From: an uncultured Prevotella sp.
GTDB taxonomy: Bacteria > Bacteroidota > Bacteroidia > Bacteroidales > Bacteroidaceae
Length of the DNA: 19,553 nt
Assembly: GCA_900546575.1 (NCBI GenBank)
Contig: URDM01000056.1
Span: 1 to 19,553 of the forward strand
Direction: 5' to 3'
A program made the position numbers and the translations under genes. Shown here piece by piece: positions 1-6,576 of the stretch (its first letter is position 1; each line of letters begins with the position of its first letter). The notes under the pieces were generated by a model, which did no database searches, was not told where the DNA came from, and saw only the letters and a list, made by a program, of their open reading frames with translations.

Positions 1-68
1 TTTTATTAGTTATATTACGTTAATTAACTCCCTCATTTTCAAACGATTACGTTAGAATTAACAGAGTA

Positions 69-2288
69 TTGATAATAGTCTCATGTCTATTTGTCTTGAC
101 TGCACACAGCCAAGACAAAATGTTTGTATCGGAGCGCATATTCATAGCATTGGCAGACCAATTTGTCCTTAAGCACGACACGGTGAGGATTATGGGACAA
201 TTGCTGTCAACAGACTACAACGACTTTTATCCATATAGTAAATATGTATATGTAGAGCTTACCGATAAAAACAAACAAGTTGTTGAGCGCAAGAAAATAC
301 GTTGCAATGACAACGGATCTTTCTTCACTTCCATCCTTTTACCTGACAAGAGTCCAAACGGCATATACTACGTGCGTGGCTACTCACAATTCATGCGCAA
401 TCGCGAAAGCCAGCAGTTCCCCATGGTGCCACTTTATGTGGGTGTCATGCCACAAGAGCAAGAAACGAAGGAAAATATATATGCGGGGTTCTTTCCAGAA
501 GGCGGTCATCTGGTAAAGGGGCATGTTCAGACTGTTGGCATATATATATGTAACGAACACAAAATGCCAACAGCAACCAAATTCGTCATCTTGAACAGTC
601 TACGCGATACAATATGCAGCGGAAAAACAGACACTAACGGACTTGCGTCAATATCATTCATACCCGACGGCAATAGATACTTGTTGTCTACTGAAACCGA
701 CGACAAAGCAACACATAATTTTCTGTTACCAGAAACCGTGGAAATGCCAACATTAAGAGCTGCAGTCAACCGCGAGAGACTTGTTTGCTACGCTCTGGCA
801 GATACTGACAACAAAGGACCAATTGACTCCTTACAAATAGCCATGTACCACTCCAGCTTCGGCATCAAAAAGTTACATCTGAGAAAAGGAGCCTGCATGG
901 CTGACTTGTCGGGATGCACACCTGGACTTATTACATTGTGGCTATGCAATAAAGAAGGAAGCATTCTCGCCCAACGTGTACTATGGATTGGCGGCAGCCC
1001 AGATACTGAAAACGACGGAATCACAGTAGACACAAACGGACAAGCTGGCAGCAACATTTCAATAAGCACTAATGACACAATCGGGAAAAGTTCGGTATTT
1101 GTAAGATTTCTCCCCGAAAAAGCAGGCAAAATCACCACTGCCTTAGAAATGCTTAATTTCACCGACGAACTGTTGTCACCAGTACCTTTTCCAGAGACAT
1201 ACTCTGACAGCTCAAACATCCAAACTGACCAGAATATCAATACATGGCTATTGTCTGCCAGCAACAAGATGATTGGTGCAGATGCTTTGAGAGCAGACAG
1301 CATATCATACAAATATCCCATAGAGCAGGCGTTATGTATATCAGGAGTCGTGAGAAATGGCAAAAGACCTCTACAGAATGCCAATGTGCAAATATACAAT
1401 GTGCAGAACAACGATGCCGTATCCGTAAATACCGATGCAACCGGACATTTCAATGCTACAGTCAACGACTTCGTGAATGGCAGCAAGTTATACATACAAG
1501 CATACAACAGCAAAGGAAAAACCGGTACATTTACCTACCAACTTGACGAAGAAGACTATCCGCCAGTGACGGACATTTCCTACAACGTACCATTCGCCCA
1601 AGAACTCACCGACGAGAATCTGGCAAAGATTATAGAACCGATAGACACGGTGCGACGTCATAAAGTGTCAGAAGTAGTAGTAAACCGCAAACATCCGAAA
1701 GAAAAGCCATACGAATGGGTACGCACCAGAAATGTATTCAACTACTACGACCGTGAATTCCTTGACAAGCACCCTAACATACAGACAGTAAAGGACGCTG
1801 TACTATATACGTCAAAAGTGATTGTCAGCAACCAAGACAGGTCGATAACGTGGAAAAGCAACAAACTGCAAGGGCTAATGCCGCAGCATCTAAGAGTAGA
1901 AAAGATGCTCAGCGATGACGACGATCCCATAGTATGCAGCCAAATAGCCGTTGTAGTGAACGGTCTGAAAATAGAACATGGAATAGACGGCATTCTGGGA
2001 TGGCCCATAACCGACATCGAATCGATAGAACTTGTCAGTCCTTTAGATCCACGCTCATTATGGCATTATGCCGGCTACGGATTCTTTGACATTAAAATGC
2101 GCACAACGGTAAGAACGACACCGGTAGTTTCCAACGGGGTCACCATCCAGCCTCTCGGAATCGCAACACCCACCGAACCTTTCATATGGCGACTGCCAAC
2201 AAAAGCCGGTACATACAGAATGATTGTGGACGTAGTGTCAGCCGACAGAAACATACGGCATGTTGTCAAGACAATAAATGTAAAATAA
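69..2288 (+). CDS. Secreted MG2 / carboxypeptidase-regulatory-like / plug-remnant envelope protein
   Basis: This is a Bacteroidetes-type multidomain envelope protein of about 739 residues. The N-terminus is a hydrophobic signal-like segment ending near AHSQ. Residues ~18-125 resemble a macroglobulin MG2 domain (FVSERIFIALADQ, then a YVRGYSQFMR strand). An FPEGGHLV motif at ~142-149 is typical of this family. A carboxypeptidase-regulatory-like beta-sandwich lies at ~424-495 (ISGVVRNGKRPLQNANV). Residues ~533-680 resemble a TonB-receptor plug (SEVVVNR, VVVNGLKI, DIESIELVSP, YAGYGFFDIKM), but no beta-barrel follows, so it is unlikely to be a transporter. Start choice is uncertain: TTG at 69 removes the positive N-region of the signal peptide. 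The open frame runs back to a stop at 21-23 without any ATG, and ATT at 57 would give a better signal peptide (INRVLIIVSCLF). The exact function is unknown. Family likeness is fairly sure; the role at the outer membrane or in protein folding or export is inference. Confidence 0.8.
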   Translation: MIIVSCLFVLTAHSQDKMFVSERIFIALADQFVLKHDTVRIMGQLLSTDYNDFYPYSKYVYVELTDKNKQVVERKKIRCNDNGSFFTSILLPDKSPNGIYYVRGYSQFMRNRESQQFPMVPLYVGVMPQEQETKENIYAGFFPEGGHLVKGHVQTVGIYICNEHKMPTATKFVILNSLRDTICSGKTDTNGLASISFIPDGNRYLLSTETDDKATHNFLLPETVEMPTLRAAVNRERLVCYALADTDNKGPIDSLQIAMYHSSFGIKKLHLRKGACMADLSGCTPGLITLWLCNKEGSILAQRVLWIGGSPDTENDGITVDTNGQAGSNISISTNDTIGKSSVFVRFLPEKAGKITTALEMLNFTDELLSPVPFPETYSDSSNIQTDQNINTWLLSASNKMIGADALRADSISYKYPIEQALCISGVVRNGKRPLQNANVQIYNVQNNDAVSVNTDATGHFNATVNDFVNGSKLYIQAYNSKGKTGTFTYQLDEEDYPPVTDISYNVPFAQELTDENLAKIIEPIDTVRRHKVSEVVVNRKHPKEKPYEWVRTRNVFNYYDREFLDKHPNIQTVKDAVLYTSKVIVSNQDRSITWKSNKLQGLMPQHLRVEKMLSDDDDPIVCSQIAVVVNGLKIEHGIDGILGWPITDIESIELVSPLDPRSLWHYAGYGFFDIKMRTTVRTTPVVSNGVTIQPLGIATPTEPFIWRLPTKAGTYRMIVDVVSADRNIRHVVKTINVK

Positions 2289-2349
2289 AAAGCCCATACA
2301 TGCCGCCATACCCAGGCATGCATAGCTTCATTTGGGGGATAAGACAAAA

Positions 2350-2378
2350 GGCAGACAAGTCATTGCGACCTGTCTGCC
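2350..2378. terminator. Hairpin terminator between convergent genes
   Basis: Eleven-base arms (GGCAGACAAGT and ACCTGTCTGCC, one A/C mismatch) surround a 7-nt loop. Read on the minus strand the stem is followed by TTTTGTCTT, so it suits rho-independent termination of the DUF3467 gene. On the plus strand the following ATATTTCATTT is a weaker U-rich tail, so it may also serve the convergent gene that stops at 2288. Confidence 0.7.
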
Positions 2379-2413
2379 ATATTTCATTTAGTACAACTAC
2401 TTACACATATATG

Positions 2414-2737
2414 TTATGCCTCTGCAGGCTGTTCGAACGGAGTAGCGGTGCGTGGCTGCTGCTGTTCGGGCAGATTGATCTTGCCAAACTGCTGCTCATA
2501 CTTCAGGATATTATCGTTGAGGGCCATCAGAAGGCGCTTTGCGTGCTCGGGAGCCATCACTACGCGGCTGCGAACCTGCGGCTGCTGCATACCGGGAAGC
2601 ATACATGTGAAGTCGAGGATGAAGTCTGACGAAGAGTGAGTGATAAGTGCGAGGTTAGCATATACACCTACTCCGATTTCCGGCTTCAGCTCAATCTGAA
2701 GACCCTGGGGCTGCTGATTCTGGTTGTTTTCTTCCAT
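2414..2737 (-). CDS. DUF3467 domain protein
   Basis: This small cytoplasmic protein of 107 residues belongs to the DUF3467 family. The recognisable core is GVYANLALITHSSSDFILDF (about residues 23-42), followed by a PGMQQPQVRSRVVMAPEHAKRLLMAL stretch that includes the family's SR-V-x-x-PEHAKRLL pattern, then NILKYEQQFGKI. The N-terminal dozen residues and the C-terminal tail are rich in Gln, Asn and Pro and look disordered. No catalytic residues or membrane segments are seen and the biochemical role is not known to me. The ATG at 2737 is preceded by an A-rich leader (AACAAATAAGAAA) instead of a Shine-Dalgarno sequence, as is usual in Bacteroidetes. It has its own promoter at 2845-2876 and a hairpin leader, so it is probably transcribed apart from the endonuclease-family gene upstream. 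Confidence 0.9.
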   Translation of the reverse strand: MEENNQNQQPQGLQIELKPEIGVGVYANLALITHSSSDFILDFTCMLPGMQQPQVRSRVVMAPEHAKRLLMALNDNILKYEQQFGKINLPEQQQPRTATPFEQPAEA

Positions 2738-2783
2738 TTTCTTATTTGTTTAGGTTTAAAAATACGTTGTTTAACTCAAAACA

Positions 2784-2834
2784 ATACGCCCCGCGCAGCC
2801 ATAACCTTGTGTGGTCAGACTTCGTGGGGCGTAT
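2784..2834 (-). promoter_or_regulatory. Hairpin leader in the DUF3467 5' UTR
   Basis: Two 12-base arms (ATACGCCCCACG and CGCGGGGCGTAT in minus-strand reading, one A/C mismatch) enclose a 27-nt loop. The predicted transcription start from the promoter at 2845-2876 falls only a few bases before the stem, so the mRNA would begin with this hairpin, 46 nt before the ATG. The bases after the stem (TGTTTTGAGTT) are only moderately U-rich. It may therefore be an mRNA-stabilising or regulatory leader, or a partial terminator for readthrough from the upstream gene. I do not recognise a known riboswitch. Confidence 0.6.
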
Positions 2835-2844
2835 GTTTGTAATG

Positions 2845-2876
2845 CAAAGATAGCATTTTGTATGCTAACCTGCAAA
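2845..2876 (-). promoter_or_regulatory. Bacteroidetes-type promoter of the DUF3467 gene
   Basis: On the minus strand the -33 element TTTG (2876-2873) is followed after exactly 20 nt by TATCTTTG (2852-2845), a perfect match to the Bacteroidetes -7 consensus TAnnTTTG. Transcription should start near 2838. The promoter lies directly behind the stop of the endonuclease-family gene at 2888. Confidence 0.8.
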
Positions 2877-2887
2877 TTTTTATACGT

Positions 2888-3799
2888 TTATTTCAGTTTC
2901 AATTTCACAAAAACGGGATAATGGTCAGACGGCAAGCGGCGTACAGCCGGACGGAAGTCTATCTCCTGCGGAGCGTCGCTTGCCTTGTGTGCCTTGTCTA
3001 CTTTTGGCGCAGTCCAATAGCAGTCGGTGAGAATTGCGTAGTTGTCAACGAGGAAATTGGGCGACACAAACACGTGGTCGATACGGCTGTCGGTATAGGT
3101 ATCGTTGTTGTAAGCATTGAAAGTGCCGTTCTCGGCATAACGCAGACGGGCTGCGGTATAGCTGTCGCGGAGCTGGCCTGACTTGGTGAAGATGGCATAT
3201 ATCTCGTTGTTTTGGTCTACATTGAAGTCGCCCGTGAGTACAACGGGGGCGCTGCCTGCTATCTCGCGTATCTTGCGCACTACAAGTTTGGCACTTTCTC
3301 TACGTGCCACTATGCCCACATGATCCATGTGGAGGTTGAAATAGAAGAACTTCATGTGCGAACACTTGTCCTCGAATTTTCCCCAAGTACATATTCTGAT
3401 ACATGCCGCATCCCATCCAAGATTGGGTCGTGTCGTGTCCTCAGCCAGCCAGAACTGTCCTTTGTCGAGCAGTCGGATATTGTCTTTCTTGTAGAATATG
3501 GCGGCATACTCACCCCCACGCTTGCCGTCATCACGACCTACACCTATATAGTCGTAGCCGTCGAGCGTAGCGAGCATGTCCTTCAACTGCGGATACAGAA
3601 CCTCTTGTGCGCCGAAGACGTCGGGCTGTTCGAAGTTGATGATGCCGCAGACGCGTGGACAACGCTGTTTCCAACTGTTTCCGTTCTTGGCATCCGAATT
3701 GTTTTGATAGCGTATGTTGTACGAACCGACAAAAAGGTTTTGGGCATTCAGGCCCGTTGCTGCCATTACAAGTAGCAGCGAGATGATGATTTGTTTCAT
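2888..3799 (-). CDS. Secreted endonuclease/exonuclease/phosphatase family protein
   Basis: This is an exported metal-dependent phosphodiesterase or phosphatase of the EEP superfamily (DNase I / inositol polyphosphate phosphatase fold), 303 residues. A signal peptide covers residues 1-20 (KQIIISLLLVMAATGLNAQ) with a likely cut after NAQ. The EEP landmarks are all present in order: SYNIR (Asn28), FGAQE (metal-binding Glu66), NLHMDH (His157, Asp159), LTGDFN (Asp191, Asn193), RIDHVF (Asp241, His242) and SDHYP (Asp292, catalytic His293). The protein should thus be active, acting in the periplasm or outside the cell. The substrate (nucleic acid, phospholipid head group or sugar phosphate) cannot be told from sequence. 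The gene follows the BASS-type transporter after 42 bp with no clear terminator or promoter between them, so the two may be cotranscribed. Confidence 0.92.
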   Translation of the reverse strand: MKQIIISLLLVMAATGLNAQNLFVGSYNIRYQNNSDAKNGNSWKQRCPRVCGIINFEQPDVFGAQEVLYPQLKDMLATLDGYDYIGVGRDDGKRGGEYAAIFYKKDNIRLLDKGQFWLAEDTTRPNLGWDAACIRICTWGKFEDKCSHMKFFYFNLHMDHVGIVARRESAKLVVRKIREIAGSAPVVLTGDFNVDQNNEIYAIFTKSGQLRDSYTAARLRYAENGTFNAYNNDTYTDSRIDHVFVSPNFLVDNYAILTDCYWTAPKVDKAHKASDAPQEIDFRPAVRRLPSDHYPVFVKLKLK

Positions 3800-3841
3800 T
3801 TTTTGTTTTTAGGTTTATTTTAATTATGATTAAAGTCTTGT

Positions 3842-4795
3842 TCAACTGCGCTTGCGTTGCGCGTCCCATATCTCCCAACTGTTGATTATGTTCTGCCAAA
3901 GGATATAGCATCCGGGACCAACTGACGACAGCGGCGTGAGATAGGCGCAGGCAATCCATATTGCAAAGGCGGTGTTTTTCTGTCCCAAAGCCTGACCGGC
4001 GTTGACAGTCTGACCGAAGCGCGAGCCTATCACTCTGCCGCAGGCAAACTGAAACAGACACAGCAGTAACGAACAAACTGCTATAACCAGCAGGAATGTT
4101 ATGGTCGTGTTTGCATGAAGGATGTTTTTCATGGTCGTACCCGACACTATGAGGAGCGAGCATCCCCAGAGATAGTACGACAAATCCTTCACCGACGTGA
4201 TGCGCTGGCAGAGCCGCTGGGCATGATGCTTCACCAAGTAAGCCAATATCATAGGCACTACGAGCACGGTGAACACCTTATATAATATGAGCGTGAACGC
4301 CTCGAAGAAATGTATGTCGGCTGCCTTGTCTATTATCGGGAAGCAGACGGGTATGAGCAGTGCGGTGATAAGGTTGGAGATGAAAGTGTAGGTGGTCATC
4401 TCCTCAAGGTTGCCTCCAAGCTTCTGGGTGACAACGGCGGCTGCCGAAGCACACGGGCAGATGATGCAAGTGAGCACGGCTTCGGCAAGTATAAGGCTGT
4501 CGCCAACAAGACGAAACGCCATTATCACTGCCACTACTGCCGCAACTGTCAACACCTGAAACACGCCTATCCACAGATGCCACGCCACGGGGCGCAACTT
4601 ACGGTAGTCGACCTTGCAGAATGTCACGAACAATACAAGGAACATGAACGTCGGGAGCATCGTGTCGAACACAGGTTCGGCTGCCGTTGCAAATCCGTCG
4701 AGCGCAGGTATGAGCGCAAAAATCAGATAAACGATTATGCCGGTGCCTATAGCTACCGGCAGAGTCCAGTCTTTTATGAATCTAATCACCTGCAT
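3842..4795 (-). CDS. BASS-type (bile acid:sodium symporter family) 10-TM transporter
   Basis: This inner-membrane protein of 317 residues has about ten hydrophobic helices and fits the bile acid:sodium symporter (BASS/SBF) superfamily. The first half contains a helix with CIICPCASAAAVVTQKLGG, corresponding to the discontinuous core helix of BASS proteins. The second half has the matching GQALGQKNTAFAIWIACAYL segment near the C-terminus. Members move organic anions such as bile acids, pyruvate or pantoate with sodium; the substrate here is unknown. The frame is open to an ATG at 4858, but I chose the ATG at 4795. It starts MQVIRFIKDWTLP, normal for the family, and a TAnnTTTG box at 4831-4824 lies inside the longer version. 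Downstream comes the secreted EEP protein. Closeness to acn and icd hints at a carboxylate substrate, but a palindromic repeat separates them, so this is weak inference. Confidence 0.8.
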   Translation of the reverse strand: MQVIRFIKDWTLPVAIGTGIIVYLIFALIPALDGFATAAEPVFDTMLPTFMFLVLFVTFCKVDYRKLRPVAWHLWIGVFQVLTVAAVVAVIMAFRLVGDSLILAEAVLTCIICPCASAAAVVTQKLGGNLEEMTTYTFISNLITALLIPVCFPIIDKAADIHFFEAFTLILYKVFTVLVVPMILAYLVKHHAQRLCQRITSVKDLSYYLWGCSLLIVSGTTMKNILHANTTITFLLVIAVCSLLLCLFQFACGRVIGSRFGQTVNAGQALGQKNTAFAIWIACAYLTPLSSVGPGCYILWQNIINSWEIWDAQRKRS

Positions 4796-4823
4796 ATAGT
4801 CATTACTTTGCGTTAAGCAAGGG

Positions 4824-4831
4824 CAAAAGTA
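4824..4831 (-). promoter_or_regulatory. Probable -7 box for the BASS-type transporter
   Basis: Minus-strand TACTTTTG matches TAnnTTTG. The nearest upstream TTTG (4859-4856) is 24 nt away, longer than the usual 19-21, so the -33 element is doubtful. The start would fall about 20 nt before the ATG at 4795, which supports that start codon over the one at 4858. Confidence 0.4.
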
Positions 4832-4947
4832 CAAAATAAATGGCAATATAAAGGGCAAATATCAATAAATATGGTTCATACGATATTTGTGACAACTAAT
4901 ATGCACTGGCTAACTGCTCAGGATGGTGTGTCATAACTCAATTATAC

Positions 4948-5136
4948 GGGCTGAAAGCCCAATAAGCACATAGCCCAAGGCAGCGCCTTGGGTTTACGGA
5001 TTGATAAAAGCAAAACGCCCTGCAAGGGCAAAAGCATTGATAATTAACGCTTTTGCCCTTACAGGGCGCATTGTTATTTGGAACACTTTTACCCAGGGCG
5101 TTGCCCTGGGCTATGGGCTTCTGCCCCTTCGGGGCG
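4948..5136. repeat. Inverted pair of ~88-bp palindromic (REP/BIME-like) elements
   Basis: This fills most of the 380-bp gap between icd and the transporter gene. Two copies of one unit lie head to head. Each has three small hairpins in the same order: H1 (4948-4960 and 5123-5135), H2 (4974-4992 and 5092-5110) and H3 (5017-5029 and 5055-5067). The inner 20 bases of the two copies (5016-5035 and 5049-5068) are complementary at 19 of 20 positions around a 13-nt centre, so the whole can fold as one large cruciform. H2 differs between copies by a compensatory pair (CCCAAGGC/GCCTTGGG against CCCAGGGC/GCCCTGGG). On the minus strand H3 of the left copy is followed by GTTTTGCTTTTATC and could terminate icd transcripts. 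No gene is supported here; the short open frames only follow the repeat. Confidence 0.85.
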
Positions 5137-5175
5137 TGCTGCTGTGACTTTTGACACGCCCTCGCTTCAATCTGT

Positions 5176-6390
5176 TTATGCCTCAAGCTTCTTCTCCAGA
5201 CGCTCGCGTATTGCAGCGATGAATCCGGCAGAAGTCTTAGTCTGTGGAGTAACGCCTTCCATAAGTCCGGCGAGGTCCTTAGTCACGATGCCCTCGTTGA
5301 GTGTATCGAAGCAAGCAGCCTCAAGCTGGTTGCCGAAGTTGACGAGTTCGGGCAGATTGTCCATCTCACCGCGCTTGCGCAATGCGCCGCTCCATGCGAA
5401 GATGGTAGCCATCGGGTTGGTAGATGTCTCCTCACCCTTCAGGTACTTGTAGTAGTGACGTGTCACAGTACCGTGAGCTGCCTCATACTCATACTTGCCG
5501 TCAGGCGAAACGAGTACAGAGGTCATCATTGCCAACGAACCGAATGCTGTAGAAACCATATCCGACATAACGTCGCCGTCATAGTTCTTGCATGCCCAGA
5601 TAAAACCGCCCTTCGAACGGATAACGCGAGCCACAGCGTCGTCGATAAGAGTGTAGAAGAACTCCAATCCGCGCTTCTCAAACTCTTCCTTATACTCCTC
5701 GAACACTTCGTAGAAGATGATCTTGAACTGTGCGTCATACTTCTTTGAGATGGTGTCCTTGGTCGAGAACCAGAGGCTCTGGTTGGTATCAAGCGCAAAC
5801 TTGAAGCATGAGTGAGCAAACGAGCGGATAGACTTGTCGGTGTTGTGCATAGCCTGAAGCACGCCAGCGCCCTTGAATGTGTGCACTACTACCTCCTCGT
5901 GCTTGCCACTTTCGCCGTCGAATACGAGCTTTGCAACGCCCGGCTCGTCAGCGCGAATCTCAACGCTCTTGTATACGTCGCCGTATGCATGACGTGCAAT
6001 GGTGATTGGCTTCTCCCAGTTGCGTACTGCCGGATGGATGCTCGGTATTGTGATAGGAGTACGGAATACGGTACCGTCAAGGATAGAACGGATAGTTCCG
6101 TTCGGACTCTTCCACATCTGATGGAGCTTGTACTCGTCCATACGCTGATGGTTAGGTGTAATGGTGGCGCACTTCACAGCCACACCAAGACGCTTTGTAG
6201 CCTCAGCTGCATCCTTTGTAATCTGGTCGCCGGTCTCGTCACGTTTAACCAGACCGAGGTCGTAATATTCTGATTTGAGGTCGACGAACGGAAGGATAAG
6301 CTCATCCTTGATCATCTTCCACAATATACGGGTCATTTCATCACCATCCATCTCCACAACCGGAGTGGTCATCTGAATTTTCTTTTCCAT
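5176..6390 (-). CDS. icd: NADP-dependent isocitrate dehydrogenase (eukaryote-like homodimeric class)
   Basis: This cytoplasmic enzyme oxidises isocitrate to 2-oxoglutarate and CO2 with NADP. Its 404 residues match the subfamily that includes human IDH1/IDH2 (about 414), not the E. coli Icd class. Visible landmarks are MDGDEMTRI (14-22), the ITPNHQRMDEY loop (77-87), substrate-binding SPNGTIR (95-101), Arg110 and Arg133, and Tyr140. Also present are Lys211, the metal ligands in YDGDVMSD (Asp273, Asp277), and the NADP loop AAHGTVTRH with His306 and Arg311. All key residues are present, so the enzyme should be active. ATG at 6390 gives MEKKIQM; a second Met at residue 7 is possible. It lies 168 bp behind acn on the same strand, with a repeat between, so the two may form one unit for 2-oxoglutarate and glutamate supply. 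Citrate synthase, often found beside them in Bacteroides, is not here. Confidence 0.97.
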   Translation of the reverse strand: MEKKIQMTTPVVEMDGDEMTRILWKMIKDELILPFVDLKSEYYDLGLVKRDETGDQITKDAAEATKRLGVAVKCATITPNHQRMDEYKLHQMWKSPNGTIRSILDGTVFRTPITIPSIHPAVRNWEKPITIARHAYGDVYKSVEIRADEPGVAKLVFDGESGKHEEVVVHTFKGAGVLQAMHNTDKSIRSFAHSCFKFALDTNQSLWFSTKDTISKKYDAQFKIIFYEVFEEYKEEFEKRGLEFFYTLIDDAVARVIRSKGGFIWACKNYDGDVMSDMVSTAFGSLAMMTSVLVSPDGKYEYEAAHGTVTRHYYKYLKGEETSTNPMATIFAWSGALRKRGEMDNLPELVNFGNQLEAACFDTLNEGIVTKDLAGLMEGVTPQTKTSAGFIAAIRERLEKKLEA

Positions 6391-6401
6391 AGTAGTATGA
6401 T

Positions 6402-6576
6402 TTTTGAGTTTTGAATTTTGAGTTTTGAATTGTTGCCGATGGCAATTAGGAGTTTTGAATTTTGAGTTTTGAATTGTCGGCTACGCCGATTTTGAATTAT
6501 CCAATTTGGAATTGGCATCCGACAATTCAAAACTCAACATTCAAAATTGCTAATTGCTTCATCGCTTCGATGAAGC
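6402..6576. repeat. TTTTGAR heptamer arrays and inverted repeat between icd and acn
   Basis: Heptamers TTTTGAG/TTTTGAA occur four times at 6402-6429 and three times at 6453-6473. The reverse-complement form follows at about 6522-6547. A perfect 19-bp inverted repeat joins 6462-6480 with 6519-6537, and a looser match extends to about 40 bp per arm. Small GC hairpins are interspersed: GCCgatGGC (6435-6443), TCGGCtacGCCGA (6477-6489) and a 9-bp-arm hairpin at 6556-6576. The last one overlaps the acn stop codon. The array covers nearly the whole acn-icd gap and probably forms structure in the transcript; no coding function is seen. Confidence 0.85.

Noticed and set aside
788..1513. 241-codon open frame on the minus strand
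   Set aside because: Antisense to the envelope protein gene, whose frame carries clear domain motifs; no independent start signal or family likeness.
3212..3775. 187-codon plus-strand open frame opposite the EEP-family gene
   Set aside because: The minus-strand frame holds all EEP catalytic motifs; this one is its shadow.
4310..4816. 168-codon plus-strand open frame opposite the transporter
   Set aside because: Highly charged, no domain, and antisense to the membrane protein frame.
4796..4858. Longer transporter start at 4858
   Set aside because: The extension of 21 residues is not typical of the family and contains the TAnnTTTG box; the ATG at 4795 fits better.
4938..5186. 82-codon minus-strand frame over the palindromic elements
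   Set aside because: The coding potential follows from the hairpins; it overlaps the end of icd and has no family likeness.
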